From: Seiridium cupressi
Taxonomy: Eukaryota > Ascomycota > Sordariomycetes > Amphisphaeriales > Sporocadaceae
Assembly: GCA_036674765.1 (NCBI GenBank)
Contig: JARVKI010000012.1
Span: 124,001 to 188,000, forward strand
DNA: 64,000 nucleotides
Reading direction: 5' to 3'
The position numbers and the translations under genes were made by a program. The notes beneath the pieces were generated by a model that saw only the letters and a program-made list of their open reading frames with translations, had not been told where the DNA came from and searched no databases. Of the stretch, positions 33,075-45,972 are shown one piece after another. Within the stretch, counting starts at the first letter, position 1. The number at the start of each line of letters is the position of its first letter.

Positions 33075-35297
33075 TCAGATCGCGGCACCAGGAGCAGGGG
33101 CGCTTGGAGGCGTATATGTTGGTGCTGCTACTGAAGGTGGCTCAGGTCGTTGTCTCCTTCCACCCTTCAAACTCTTGACACGGGTGAGGAAACCACCACC
33201 GCCACTACCACTGGCCTGGGGCTTGGTAGGCTCTTGAGACATGGCAGCGCTGGCATCAGTAGTGGCACGTCGCTCCAATCCATAACCGCGAGGTGGACTG
33301 TTTGGAGACCCGGGAGACATGGCGTTGGAATCCTGGCGCCGCACCGTAATTCGTTCCTCGCCTTTGTCGTAGTCATTGAAGAAGGGGTTCCTTTCACCCG
33401 TGCTGCTACCGGTGGGCAAGTCCCCAGATCGCGGTCCATAAGCGCCGTCCGGGTTAGTAATTCGACTGCGGTTGTTCATGTCGCGAGGACCGCGGTTAAT
33501 TCCACGAATTCGCTGCGCTAGAGACTTCTTCCTCTGCAGGCCTTGCTCCATGGTTTCCTGGGCGGATTCCGCCTGGCGACGCTGAATGGCGGTTTGCGCG
33601 ACAGGAGTACCCTCCAGGAAAGTCGAAGTTCCCAAACCCAATGTCTCATCGCCATGGAGGATGGAAGCCCGTGCGTGAGGATCGAATACGTTGGCATCCT
33701 TCTTCGTGCCCGCGGGCTCCTCGTAGATTGCCGGCTCGCCTTTCCGAGACCTGTTGTAGTCGAGATACGCCTCTTCGTCATGCTTTCCCATCAAAGCCTT
33801 GTGGTCAGGCTTGGCGTTGAGGGGCCCGGAGCCACCCAGAGACATGTTGATGGAATCTTTAGGGAAAGCTTGCATTGGTGCATGTCGACTGCCATTGCGG
33901 TTGCGGTGGGGGTTCAAAGCATCGAAGGGACCGTCGTGATGGAACACTAATCACGCCAATTAATGCGGGGGCTCTGAGTCGTGTAGGATCGTGCTAAACT
34001 TACATCCAGTACCGTAGATGCTGGTCGCATCAAGTTGATCAATCAGATCGAGCTTTCGGCTAGGCTTTCCAGATTTGGACCTGTCCTTGCCCTCGCGATG
34101 GCGCCTTTCACGCTCGCGACGCCGCAACTCCTTCGCTTTCTTCTCCTCCTCAGTCAGGGGGGGCCTTTCGGCCATGATAGATGACTCAGAGTTGCGACGA
34201 GGCCGTCGCTCTGCCGGACGCTTTTGGGACATGCCGAGTAGATCCCTGGCACCATTTGACCCGGCTCTTTCCTGCATCCGACGTGCTCGCAGTGCTTCCT
34301 CCTGAGATCGTGTTGGGCGATGCGACGGCGGCGGTCCCCGGCCTCCTCGAGGAACATTCTCGCCGCGGGGCGGACCCCCTGGAGGTCCCCTAGGGGGGAC
34401 TCGAGCGCCATCAGGTCGCGGCGCCGGCTTTGGTAGAGGCTTGTCGTCGTCGTCAATGATGATCAAGTTGTCCTAGAAATCGTAGTGTGAGTAAAGCCAC
34501 ATAGAAACTAGAACAAAGTACTGTGCTATGCACGACCTCGCAGACACATACGACGCCTAAGAGGTCATTCATTGCCGGTTGGTGGTAGGGGAATAACAGA
34601 CTGGTGAATGGCACCTAAGCGGGAATTGAACTTACAAACAACTCTTCAGCAGTTGGCGATTTTCTGTTTTCATTGGCGGATGCCATGCTTGCTGGCGACT
34701 GTAACCTTTGAGCTTGGCTGTTGTCTGTTGGGTCGAAGAAGGGATTCCTCGAGACTGGTCGCGCGGGTTCAGGGTCGTCGAAGGGGGAATGGGGAGGTGG
34801 AGGGGAAAAGGAGCCGGAGCCAGGACTGAGGCCGCTATTAGGTGAGGCAGCACGGTTGCGAAAGGGGTTGTTTGACGAGAGATTAAGCGTCAGTCCGGCA
34901 GATCGACCATTGGATTGGCCTAGGACGCAAGCAGGCGAAGATTAGCTGGGCTGCGCTGATAGGAATGACGACTGTGATAGGCATATGAAACATGAGTCTC
35001 TTAAATTGACACAGGCCACTGGTCCGGTTAAGTGGAGCGATGGGCTGCCAATCCTCCAAGCACCAAGGAAATGCGGCAAGGAAGAAAGCTTGGAACCTTC
35101 CCAAGAAAGACGTAGCAGGGCAATGGGGCCGTCCCTGTTACCCACTGCAAATGAATATCAGGGAGTACAAAAGGGACCTTTGTCGCCGCCGCCATGCTGG
35201 TCATGGTGGCCGTGCTGGGGGGGTGGCCAAAAGGGGACGGAAGGGCATGAAAAACGAAACTGGCCATCATCTTACCTGCTGAAAGATCGGCCGACAT
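33075..35297 (-). CDS. Pal1-family cell morphology and endocytosis protein
   Basis: Exons are 35297-35276 (22 nt), 34919-34636, 34472-34004 and 33946-33075, giving 548 aa. The Pal1 hallmarks are SNNPFRNRAASP, RPVSRNPFFD, KSPTAEELF joined to DNLIIIDDDD, KLDLIDQLDATSIYG, and LFHHDGPFDALNPHRN assembled across the last intron, then APMQAFPKDS. Fungal Pal1 proteins localise to growth sites and endocytic patches and help polar morphology. The protein is highly charged and disordered outside the core. The first exon encodes only seven codons plus one base and is followed by a 356-nt intron, long for this window. All junctions (GTAAGA, GTAAGT, GTAAGT) keep the frame. Confidence 0.9.
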
Positions 35298-38200
35298 GGC
35301 TGTGACTGGGTCGAAGCTCCCCGGGTAGTGTACCTCGAGAATGGGTGTCTGCGTAATGTTTTGTATGTATGGTGGTTGTTTGATAAGGATTGCGCACTCG
35401 TTGCCGCGTTAATTGGTAGTCAAGAGAGGTCTCAGATTCCTTTTTTTTTTTCCCTTGGAGATATCAGATCCGGTCTGCAGGTGCAGGTGTAGGTCAATTT
35501 GCGGAGCTCATCGACCGGTCGTAGGCGACTCACAGTAACGCATCAATCGCAAAAAGGTAGGCGATCGTCAGGGAACAAGAGGTCCGAGCCTGGGAGTGCC
35601 TGTATGCGTTCTGCCAACTTCTGCAGCCGACAGCCTATGACGTGGGCGACCGTGATTGCTTTCTGGCACGGCAGCTGCGACAAGCCAAGCAGAGAGGCTG
35701 TGCGTGTAAATGATGCCTGGGTATGATAAAGGAGAATGGGACGAATGGCCAAAGGGTCACTTGGCCAGGGAAAACGATTGCGGGCCCTCTGTTTTTGTTG
35801 ACGTCGCCAGCGGGCGGTGGATTGCGTTGGTTGTCTCGTTCGTGTCGTGGTGGTGGTTTTGGGTTCTGAAACTTTTGGCTCCAACGGGCCCGTTCAAATG
35901 CAAGGAACGGACGGCTCGAGGGTGAAGGCCACTCAACAGGATACGAAGCGAGCCAAGACGTCGGCTCAAATCTGAAGTCGTGTTCCTGAAGGTAAATGTC
36001 GTAAAAGACTTGGATGATGTCAAATGTAAGTCGTACTGCAGGATTTCGTCCCGGATTTGTAGAGTCGCGGTGTCGAGCGAGCGAAAGTGTCCAGGGCTTT
36101 TCTGGCCTAGGCGGAGCGCTTGATTTGGCGGGATGTTGCGATCTTCGCGGGACCCCTTCGTCTAAATGTCGTAGTGCGATTTCGCTCGTTTTAGATTAGG
36201 GCGGCACGCTTTCGGGAGAGTCGGTTGTGGCAAACACTTGCAATGGCCTGGGAACCGAGGAGAGTAGTGAATGAAGCACTGTAGCAACTGTTGAAGAGCG
36301 GCGGAGCTTGGTAATATTAAAGATCGTCGTCGCTGCTGCCGGGGTACAGGAGGAGCAGCCCGCTATGAAGTACACGGGGCGCGGCGAGGCGAGACGAGAC
36401 AAGACAAGACAAGGAGTAGCAAAGACTGGCAGTCAAGCAGCCCTTTAGAAGGAAGAAGTACAGGCAGACTGAGAAGAGAGGACAGAAGTCGGGGGTCAGT
36501 CGCAATCTTTAGCGAAATGCCCAGGAAGCGAGTCTAGCTGGCGTGGTAACTATTATTTAGTCTAATGACTGGAGGAACCCGAGCAGGGTGTTACGTCGTG
36601 GAAACGGGACAGGCTGAACATGTGCAGCGTTTTCGCCTGGGTCGGTTCGAGGTTGGAGGTGCGTTTGCAAGGACTCCAGGCGTCGGCAGCGGGTACGATT
36701 CAACGCGCGGAAAAGAAGGTACAGTCTGGCAAATACTAACCGGAGTAGTCGGCTCACTCTACTGTTCTCCAGGGGAAGTGGCCCGACTAGTCGAGGAAGC
36801 GAGCAACGCCTGGCATAGTTCATAGTTCCCATCGTCAGGGGTCACGGGCTAGAGCGCCTGCTTCTCCTCATCCAGCCCGTCGGCTCTAGCAAAACGAATT
36901 CAAACCACATTGGGCGTCATCTATGGGGAAGCGAGGAAGCGAGGAAGCCAAGAGCACCTGGCACATGCACATTTGGCTTGTTGGCTTGCTGCAGGCCGGA
37001 CCTGTTGGGTTCGAGATCGCAGGACTTGCTGCTTGGTGTCGCAGTGGTTTACGACTTCCGACCAATCGAATGGGCCATAAGCACACGCGCCTAACCCACT
37101 CTGGCCACTCTTCGATGCCTTGCAGCTGCGTCTCGACTGGTCTGCTGCTGCTTCATCGTGCATGTCGACTTGTGAATCTGTCCTCATGGTCCATAGCACC
37201 TCGTTCGGAACGCATCGTTCCATTGGCGCCGGTCGTGATGTTTTGATGAGAACCAGGTCCATCGCAACTTATGACCTTCCTAAACTTCGATGAACAGCCC
37301 TGGCAATACGGACCGCACAGACGGGGGCTTCTCACTCAGTACCACTGACTCTGCATACTATCGACTACCTACCATTGTCGTCCGGACATGCAGCATGACT
37401 TCTGCATACAAGCGTCCGTCGATATTTGCGCCGCCGTAGGCCGTCTTTGCGGACACTTGCATCTTGATGAGATCTCAACGTTCACCCCCAAGGCGCCACG
37501 GAAGACCTTTTCGAGAGACCAAGCAGGCCACATGCAGCTCGAAAATCGCGGGCGGGCCCCCCCAGGGGTACTAGTAGATTGTAGCGTACTGGCTCGCCCC
37601 GCATCTCTCTCGCTTGATGATGGATCCCGAGCGCTGCAAGTCCGGGCTGGGCCTTGATCACAGCCAGGGGACGGCGGGATCCTCTTCACCGCTGTACCTA
37701 CCTACGTACATATAACAGCGGAACAAGCAGCCCTTGGGGTCCGGGGTGTCGAACCAGACCTCCATGCAAGAATGGTCAGAGGTATGGTAGAGACGTGATG
37801 ATGTTGTACACAACTTCCAAGGCTGTCGAGAAGCTTGGGACTCTAGAGTTCAGGGTCCATGCCCTTTTGAACGGTATTTCTATGTGTGATGCAAATCAAA
37901 ACAGGAGGACCCTGGACCCGCCAAAGCCAAATTATGACCAGGAACTCCCCTTTCTTATGACTCCACATTCAAGGCTCCGTCTCCCTGCCCCTACTGTGGG
38001 GTAACTGCGCCCAAATGACCATCTGATGCCGGCGTCCGGTGCGTGACAAGCAGGGATCAGCATTCTCCGCCATCTAGGGCATCGTTCACCATTCGCTTTG
38101 CACGCCTTGAGGGCTGGAGGCTGGGCCGGGGAGCATGACTCGAGTCATCGGCCTGTCAGTGAGCTACAGGAACTACCGTGAATAGGGTTCAGTCCGTCCG

Positions 38201-38365
38201 GGCTGTCACGAGCATTTGGAAGCAAGTCTTTATGTGAATCCCAAGCTGCAAAGTCAAGCTAGGAGCAGCAGTGCCACGTGAAACACATAGCCGCACATTG
38301 AATCGGTGGAGTAAACCTTGATTCCATAGCGTGTCCCCGAGACTGAACGCCAAAACGAAACACCA
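35298..38365. other. Long gene-free region upstream of the Pal1 gene
   Basis: About 3.1 kb with no frame showing family motifs on either strand. It includes the Pal1 promoter and 5' UTR. Simple-sequence patches occur at about 36380-36412 (GAGACGAGACAAGACAAGACAAGG) and 36924-36950 (GGAAGCGA repeats). A B-box-like TTCGAC phrase near 37750 does not form a tRNA. An unrecognised non-coding RNA or species-specific gene cannot be excluded. Confidence 0.45.
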
Positions 38366-39406
38366 TCACCATGGAAGCTTCAAGGGAATAGAAAGCCCTT
38401 TCCCAAGGACCGGCTCAGCAGTGCCTATGTCGCCCGGGCCCCTTGGCGCCCAGTATTCCCCAGATTTGCTAATATCCAGCTTCTCGGTCCAACCAATCAA
38501 GCTCTTGGCAGACTCGTCAGGTGTGACCGCTAGGTGGAATGTCAGTTCACATTGCGCTATAGTCCCTTCGATGCGTCGACTTACCTCCTCCGTCGTCCCA
38601 GAACTTGTCGAATCCGACGCCCTTGGTCATTTCAGTTCGCATGAATGCGGGATGCACAATGCTGACGATGATGCCCTTGTCCTTCAGATCCAAGCTGAGC
38701 AGCTTCCCCACCATGTTGAGCGCCGCCTTGGAGGCGTGATGGCCATAGTTGCCACCTCCCTCGCTCTCATGGCGGAGGGTGATGCTACCGGACTCGCTAG
38801 AGACCAGCACGACCTTGGAGCCCGACTTGAGCAGGCCGGAGTGGACCAGCTTGTGGACGATGAACACAGGGGCGATGGAGCTGGTTGTGTACACTACAAC
38901 ACCCGGAGTCAGTGATTGCTTCTTCGAACATGCTTGACGAGTTATTGAGAGTCAAAAACCACGTTTCAAGAGCAGAAACGCTTAACGAAGAGCCGCGTAA
39001 ACTCCCAGAACAGGCTATACAAGGCATAAAATAACCCTGGAAGTTGCTTACTGGTGACCTCCTCCTGCCAGTTCGGTCCTTTATCGAAGAAGTCTTCCGT
39101 CGCAAAGTAGCCTGCTGTGATGATCTGGAAATAGCCGTCAGTAATGGGGAGCTTCTAGTGGTTGTGGACTACACTCACTACGGTATCCAAAGGCTTCTCC
39201 CCCTTCAACTGCTTCACTAACTCGTCCCCTACGCTGGGATTCGTCAGGTCGATATTGTTGAGCCACTTGACATCCTCAGAGAATCCTTTTGGTTTCGAAT
39301 CTGAGCGGCTTGTGGCGTATACTGAGCTCGAACCTTGGGAGGCGTATTGCTTCACCAACTCGGCTCCCAGGCCGCGAGTGGCCCCAACAATAAGGGTCGA
39401 GGGCAT
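38366..39406 (-). CDS. Short-chain dehydrogenase/reductase (C-factor-like)
   Basis: Exons are 39406-39179, 39124-39052, 38893-38585 and 38529-38366, giving 257 aa. The Rossmann glycine motif GATRGLG is at residues 8-14. The strand after beta-4 reads VIITAGYF. The serine strand reads VVLVSSESGSI and the active-site helix NYGHHASKAALNMVGKLL, followed by VSIVHPAFMRTEM. It fits the small cytosolic NAD(P)-dependent SDR group related to C-factor. The residue four before the active-site Lys is His (H152, K156) instead of Tyr, with a Tyr two residues earlier. The substrate is unknown. A decayed cytochrome P450 lies about 0.6 kb upstream, so this may be a surviving member of a metabolic pair. Confidence 0.88.
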
Positions 39407-40013
39407 TGCTGTGGTTCGAAATAGGTGTTTGGGGGAATACGAATGATGTGTGATTCCTGCACGATAAATGTATCCACGGGGTTTTTTGGAGTGTATATGT
39501 TCGTGTTGGATGATTGTTGACTTCCTCAGCATTTGTTTTGCTGAGCCGAAGTGTAGGAGCTTACAATCAGTGACGTCGATGGTGGGGTTGACGCTTCCAT
39601 TGCACAATGCCTAGGTAATCTTCCAAAGCACGCAACTCTCACACTTGCACTCTTTTCGCATGTCTCAGAGTTGCCTTAAAACCCCACCCTCCAAGGGAGA
39701 ACAAAAAGAAACCTTATCAAGCGCCCAGAGATCATTAGCTGATACGCAACGCGAGCTTAGGTGAGCGAAGCCCCTTCACATAAAGGATGTCAATACTCGT
39801 ATATGTCTGAAAATGACACCGAATGCCTATGGCTATGATCTATCCTCTCCTTCCACTTATATCCCAACCTTGCATAGGAATATACATATAGCGCACAAGC
39901 TTCCTCGTCATCAGCGCGTGCCCCTCGGCTTCACGTTGTACTTGGGGACGGGTTGTGTCGTTGATTCGGACTGTGAAACAACACGATACAACATGCGTCC
40001 ATTTGTAATTCCA
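39407..40013. other. SDR promoter region
   Basis: About 600 bp between the SDR start and the first recognisable P450 relic sequence. No intact gene; earlier parts of the P450 relic may extend into it but are too diverged to identify. Confidence 0.45.
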
Positions 40014-40787
40014 TGAGCCTCTGAGAATACTGGAGAAGCCAGACTACGCACCATGGGTCCGCATCATCTTCGACGGGCAAGAGTTATGTCATCTTCTGCG
40101 CCGTCCTGATCCTGATCGAGACCTCGATCTTCTGGTCGTCGACCAACTGGGCGACAGCTAGTACGCTGAAAGGGGGAGGGGAGAAGCTAATATGCACTTC
40201 ATATTTACGTGCAACATTGTGAATAAGTAGCTAAGCTATGCAGATTTCAACAAGCCGGACCTATGGAGTTTCATGCTGAAGCATAACGAAGATAGGAAAG
40301 GTTTGAGCAAGAATGATGATGTACTACAATCCTTCGCGGTCATGGTCGTTAGTACCGAGACCACGGCCGCGATGTTTCTGGCGTCTTGTGCTGCCTCGGC
40401 AACAACCTATAGGTCTAGAGGAAACTAGTCGAGAAGATCGGATCCATCTTCAAGACGAGCAGGAACGTTGCCCTCAGACAACTGAGCGAGATGGAGCTTC
40501 AAATCACAATTTTGGGAAATGAACTCTGAATCTATATTTCCTGGTGGTGGTGGTGGACTAACACGCGCCGAGATCAGCGGAGACTTTGTCCCTGATTCGA
40601 CTTCAGTCACAATGAACCATTACCCTGCGCTTGGTCATATGTTAAACTTGTACAGGGTCAACCCACTTTTTTGCTCGAACGCTGGATTAACATAGAGGAT
40701 TCGCGGTCTCTAGTCAGATAAGGGACATGAATGAGTCTTTCTTGTATGGGCTGAGGAATTGCAATAGAAAGAAGGAAGGCTTTTGAC
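40014..40787 (+). pseudogene. Decayed cytochrome P450
   Basis: Successive pieces in different frames follow the order of a fungal P450. These are LEKPDYAPWVRIIFDG at about 40030-40080; DFNKPDLWSFMLKHNEDRKG from 40243; the helix I motif VVSTETTAAMF near 40350; LVEKIGSIFKTS near 40425; GDFVPDSTSVTMNHYP (beta-sheet 1-like) near 40580; PTFLLERWINIEDS (PERW motif) from 40662; and a heme-loop remnant FLYGLRNCN at about 40739-40765. Stops and frameshifts separate these pieces, the segment carrying the ExxR helix is not recognisable, and the usual Gly after the heme Cys is Asn-Arg. It cannot encode a working enzyme. It probably belonged to the Sordariomycete P450s that act in secondary metabolism. 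Confidence 0.85.
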
Positions 40788-41445
40788 TACCGTGGTAGGT
40801 AGTAATTATGCATAGTGCAGATAATATCAACTATTCACCTAGTTCGGCTTGGCTGAATCTGCGTATGCTGCTGAACAAGGTACGCTGGCATAGTAATATT
40901 GACTTGTTGCCTGAGCATGAGAGATAGACGGATCAGACAGTTACCCATGGCCACTGTTGGTGAAGCTTCACCCCTTACTTAGATAGATATTCCAGAAATT
41001 GCCTTTAATTTTCATGAATCAGCGGTTTTACTTCAATTATTGGAACCATATATGCCTGCCGCGTGTAAGAGCTGCACCTCAGCTCGCTGCCCACTTAGAT
41101 TATTAGCATAGATCGCAATAGCTAACAAGAAATACACACAACCCATCGAGGCCTCAATGGTATCTATCAGCATTAATCAGTATTATGAACATGCAATGCT
41201 GTGGCAGCATTGTTGTCGTAGCATGGTGTGCATGTGAAAACGCCGGCCCGGAACGCCAACGGGACATCAAACCTCGAAAAACACTATGCTATGCTATGCC
41301 GCGTCACGTCGTGTATAGAGGAAATGGCAAACATAATCCAACATTATCCAGACACGTCTTCCTCTTCCGTACCTCCATCTTCCACCGCTCTGATTTTCTT
41401 GTTGTCAACACCCCCTGCTATGCTCGTAATATCAGAGAAACTGTT
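40788..41445. other. Intergenic region, no gene seen
   Basis: About 660 bp between the P450 relic and the 3' end of MTC5; A/T-rich in part. No motif is recognised. Confidence 0.5.
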
Positions 41446-44400
41446 CTATCGTCTCCCTAATGCCGAGGACACGCTTCCAGACTTCTTCTTCAAACTGCCA
41501 GTGCTGCCCCAGGGACCGACTGATTTTCTAAGCCTATTGCCAAGGCTGATTCTCGCAGCGCTCAATGGCTGTTGACCCTCGCCTAGACCGACGAGTGGCT
41601 GACCCTGAGCATCCGCCGCTGGCAACTGAGAACCACTCGCCACACTCTCCCAGTCATTTTTATCGGAAGAGCCTCGATTTTCACGGATGGGAGTTATGTT
41701 GATGTCATCCTCTGAGGGTCGTTGATGGTGAATCTTTCCCTGTCGAAGGGCACCTTGCAGGACAGCCCAAGACTCGACTTGACCACTACATGCTTGATCA
41801 ACACAGTTACACTCATCGCCAGCCGGGCATTCCGTCTCTCCAAAGGAGTGCCACTCTTCAAGGCAAGTCTCGTGAATTGCACAACCGCACCCAAAACAGG
41901 CTACATACATGGCGTCAAGAGGCTCGCGGCAGTACACACAGCTAAGCTGCATTTGTGTGCGCTTGCAGCGATCGCAGGTGCCTACTGCGCCTCCCAACGG
42001 CGCGTTTGTGTATGTTGATTTGATGGGTTCGAGATGTGTCTCATGGACGCGGCAGAGACCGACAACGTCGAGGCCACGACCAGAGTTGACGATATACTGA
42101 AGGTGTTCCTTCTTGCCCAGTACAATGGGTGACTTGCTGCCAGTTTGTGTCAAAGTCAAAGTGGTATGGCTTAGATTGTCGTTACTCTGGTAGTCGAGGA
42201 AATTGTCTTGATCAGTACTGGCTGATCTCATCGAGTGAACTGGCTGGATGCCGTCTCTCATAATATTGAACTTCAATATCTCGAGCCGAGGAATTGGGAG
42301 CTTCCACATTAGCAGCAGCTCCGCATATGTGTGACGGTAGTGTTCGTAGACGGGGGTGCGAGGCGGTTCCAGCAAAGGTACTGAAAGCCATCCATCGTCG
42401 TCGAACTGGGATTGATCCTCCATGCGTATATATATCGAAGTGCACACTAACGGTTGGTCTTCGTCCCTCCTTTGCTCGTCATCAGAAATCGAGTTACGGG
42501 TTGTGGTAGGTTCGGAGATTGGACCAATAATCGTATTACCGCCCCAAGTGACGTTGGGCGTCAAATTCGCCAGGAAATTCTCACCGGGACTGGGTTTCTT
42601 CCGTGTAGGAGGCGAGGTTGAAGCTGTGCTTGCAAACGGCCTAGGAAAGCTGGAAGCAAAGCTCTGTGTCAGTGTGGTATTAGCACGGCGGAAGAGCCTA
42701 GGTTCAGGAGAGGTGGACAGGCTCTGAGTAGCATCATGCTCAGACAACGTGTCCTTGGGCGTTCTCGTCGGCGGGGTTTCTCCGCAGGAATATGAATTGG
42801 ATGCAGGATCTTCAGGCCAGTAGCCTTCATGCGAACCCCATGACCCCGGCATTCGCGATGGAATGTGCACAGTTCCTGGAGTTGTAACAGCTGATGTTGC
42901 ATGACTGAAATTTGGACTTCCATGCCATATTGACGCATCTGTAGGGAAGTAGTCCAGCGAGAAAGAAGGAGCTTTCATGGGCAGCGGTGTCTCAGGCTGT
43001 GTCAGTCGCGACTCGGCGTATGCTATACTGTCCTCCGTAGCAGCCTCGCTAAAAATACACGACAACATAGCAAGCATTTGGATATCAGCCATGGCTTCAA
43101 AGTGGTCAAACAGATCTTTGATGACATCTTTACCAAGAGGGTGGTGACCCCATTTGACCCTGCCAGTCAGAGCTTTGGATGGAGTTTTTGATCGCTGGTC
43201 CTTGAATCGAGAAACAATGTCTTTGGCAACGACGAGGACAGAGTCCTTGCGTTGAGCTGGATAGAGGAGCTCCAGAGGTACATCATTGCGAAGGAGAAGC
43301 GCAGCATACTCCCATACCTGCACCAAGTCGGGGCGATTATACTTTTTAGCAACTTGTGCATTATGCCGACAAACGTCAGGCCCCTCTCCAAATATCGCGT
43401 ACTCCTGGGCGAGCTCTTGCCGAGAAGGCAAGAGGTCTTGTAAGTTGTGTAGAGAAATCACATTCCGGGGCCGGGCATTACGCCGTCTGCTTGTGCCAGT
43501 CCCGGTACCCGTGTCAATACCTGTACCGCCTCCACTTGAGCGCATGGAATAGCTCCCACTAAAGGTTTTACGAAAGCGCTTGTTCGGCAGATACCACATA
43601 CTGATCTTATGCATGTAAGTGTTCTCAGAATCGCTCGAACTAGAAGAGTCGTCGTCTTCGGTGTCTGACTGCTCATCGGCCATGGAAGATCCATCGAGGG
43701 TTCTCTGTCGAGGCGGCGGCGAATCTTGCTGCAACCTGCCGAAGCCTGCAAATGTAGGTTCCCCTTTAGGCTTCTCCTTGTAGCTTTCACTGGGAGTAAG
43801 AAAGATAGCCTTGGCCTTCTCTTCTCTGGATGGGAAGAAGCAAACCAATCTCCCGTCATTGGACCAGCGAGCACCGCAAAGGCGGGGTTCGGGGGGGATA
43901 GTACCGACATTGAGAGGAGCAAGCGTCGTGTCACGATCGAGCTCGACACTGGCGGTCAGGTCTTGCGACATGCTGGCCGAGCCTCCAGGAGGTATATCAA
44001 TATCCTCGTCTTCACTTGAGCTTTCGTCAGCCATCCCGTCAAGTTCATCATCCAAATCCCGAACATTCTTGAAAAAGGATGTACTGCTCGACAAATCCGT
44101 CTCTCCCAGAAGATAACTGAAGGCTACTTCGAGACAGTTTTGCTTCTTCTTTGCAAATTGGTAGGCAACTTGATTGACCTCTGCTTCAATTTTCCTGTGA
44201 GTTTGATCGGACATCAGGGCGGTGTTCTCTATGAGGAACTTGGGAGCCTTCGACTTGGGATAGCCGTGAGGAACATCGACCTGGACCTTGAGATAGATCA
44301 TGTCGCCATCTATACCCCATGGACCTTTCAGGGATGCATCGACGATGAGCGTGTTCATGTCGACGTTGTCCCAATGCACATTAGGCAAGCGATTGTCGAG

Positions 44401-45972
44401 GCGCACTATTTCGTCGTTCAGTGCCTCTGGCTCCTCCCAATGATCATGGAAGGTCGACCCGAACATGGTTGAGTCTTTAGATTCCTTCCTCTGCGGAGGT
44501 TCAATGGGCGGTCTCTTTTTCTTGCTCATGGTGATACCTTTCATCCAGCCAAGCTGATCCAGGTTCCTGTCGATGGATTTATTTGGGGCGATCTTGGCCT
44601 TCATCGACGGTCCTCTCCAGGATGCAGAGCCCGGACGGTACTGACCTGACGTAGACTGCATTCCAAGTGTAAGTGCACTGCGCCTGTAGGGATCTCCCCC
44701 ACTCCCAGGGCGAGGTCCGCTGCTCATGGTGGCTGATCTCCTCTCTCTGAGCGCAGTGTCTCCAAAAGATCGATAGGTCTTATATGTAGCCCCCTTCCTG
44801 GTCACTGCAAGGTTCTCCGGGGCCTTTCCCCCTTTCAGGTGACCGACCTGCTCAAGCAAGTCCGGATCCACCCGGTGAAGGCGCAGTTCATTGTCCTCGC
44901 CCCATGATACCAATTGAAATTCTCGTTGGTCTGTGCCGTCGACGATCCCGTTGCGCGCTCTCCAAAGGAACTCCTTGACTTTGTGGTTCCCATGACCGGG
45001 GAAGACAGCGATGGGGTCCACAGTGGAATCGATGGCCTCAGTCTCGTGACGCTCCCTGTTGTATAGATACAGATTTCCGGGGTCGCTTTGGGGCATAGCC
45101 AATAGGCCTGACCCGAACGGAGTATGTCGCGCACGCCATACTGGGAAATCCGTCTGAATGACGCGTTCGGGCTCATCCGATACCTTGTAATCCCAGAGCT
45201 TGATGGTTTTGTCCAGAGAACATGTCGCAACCTTGGTAGCGATTGTGCGGTTCCAATCAAGACCATAGATCTTGGATGTGTGCGCATTGATAGACTTGAG
45301 AGGCTTGGACGTCTTCCTTTCGTCCCAGATGTGGAGCCATCGATCGTGAGATGAAGCGAGGATGTTCGGGTCTTGGCGATTGTACTTAACTTGCGTCGCT
45401 CCAGCATACCAATCGCAAAAGGTCAATACAGGTTTCTTTGGCTTCCTCAAGTCCCAACTGTGAACATAGCCGTCCACAGCACAGGTCGCGAGAATGTCGG
45501 GATGGTGCGCAGAAAAGTTGACATCTGTGATTGCCCTGCTATGGCCCTGCAGAGAATGCTCGATGGCACCATTCGCGGCATCTTCTCGCAGGTTGAGATT
45601 CCAGATGAGGCAACGGTGGTTAGCCGTCGAAGCTACCCAGTAGTCGCGTGCAGCGAAGGGTGACCATTGAACATCGACGACGAGCCACGGTGAGCCATGA
45701 CTGCTGAGTCTGCGAGGTGGGCTATAGGGCGAGTCTAAATCAATGATGGCAAGGCCTTCAGGTCTGGAGGAAGCATTAGTGTCATACTGTACGCGACTGG
45801 TTCGAGGACAGACTCACGATGCAAGAGCAACATCCCGGCCACTGGGAGAGATAGTTGCGGACCCAACCAGCCCATCCACATGGATCGTGACATCAGCTTC
45901 AAAGGTCTCGCTCTCATTTGCGGTCCGAATAGCCTTTGCCTTCTTCCTCGTCTGATCCATGGTTGAAGGCAT
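41446..45972 (-). CDS. MTC5: Mtc5/WDR59, SEA (GATOR2-type) complex subunit
   Basis: Exons are 45972-45818 and 45763-41446, giving 1490 aa. The N-terminal third is a WD40 propeller (SPWLVVDVQWSPF, HRCLIWNLNL, HSRAITDVNFSAHHPDILAT, DGYVHSWDLR, SHDRWLHIWDER, ATCSLDKTIKLWD). An RWD domain follows at about 495-610 (LNDEIVRLDNRLPNV, LKVQVDVPHGYPKSKAPKF). Near the C-terminus is a RING-like zinc domain (CDRCKRTQ, CVYCREPLDAMYVACFGCG, HETCLEEW). This order is specific to Mtc5/Sea3/WDR59, a subunit of the complex on the vacuole or lysosome that relays amino-acid status to TORC1. Between RWD and RING lie long Ser-rich disordered stretches. The second ATG (45960) is also in frame. Confidence 0.93.

Noticed and set aside
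37735..37760. tRNA B-box-like sequence (GGTTCGAC on the minus strand)
   Set aside because: The flanking bases do not pair into a T stem and no acceptor stem or A box is present.
38331..38915. 194-codon plus-strand frame
   Set aside because: It is antisense to SDR exons whose motifs and splice sites are clear.
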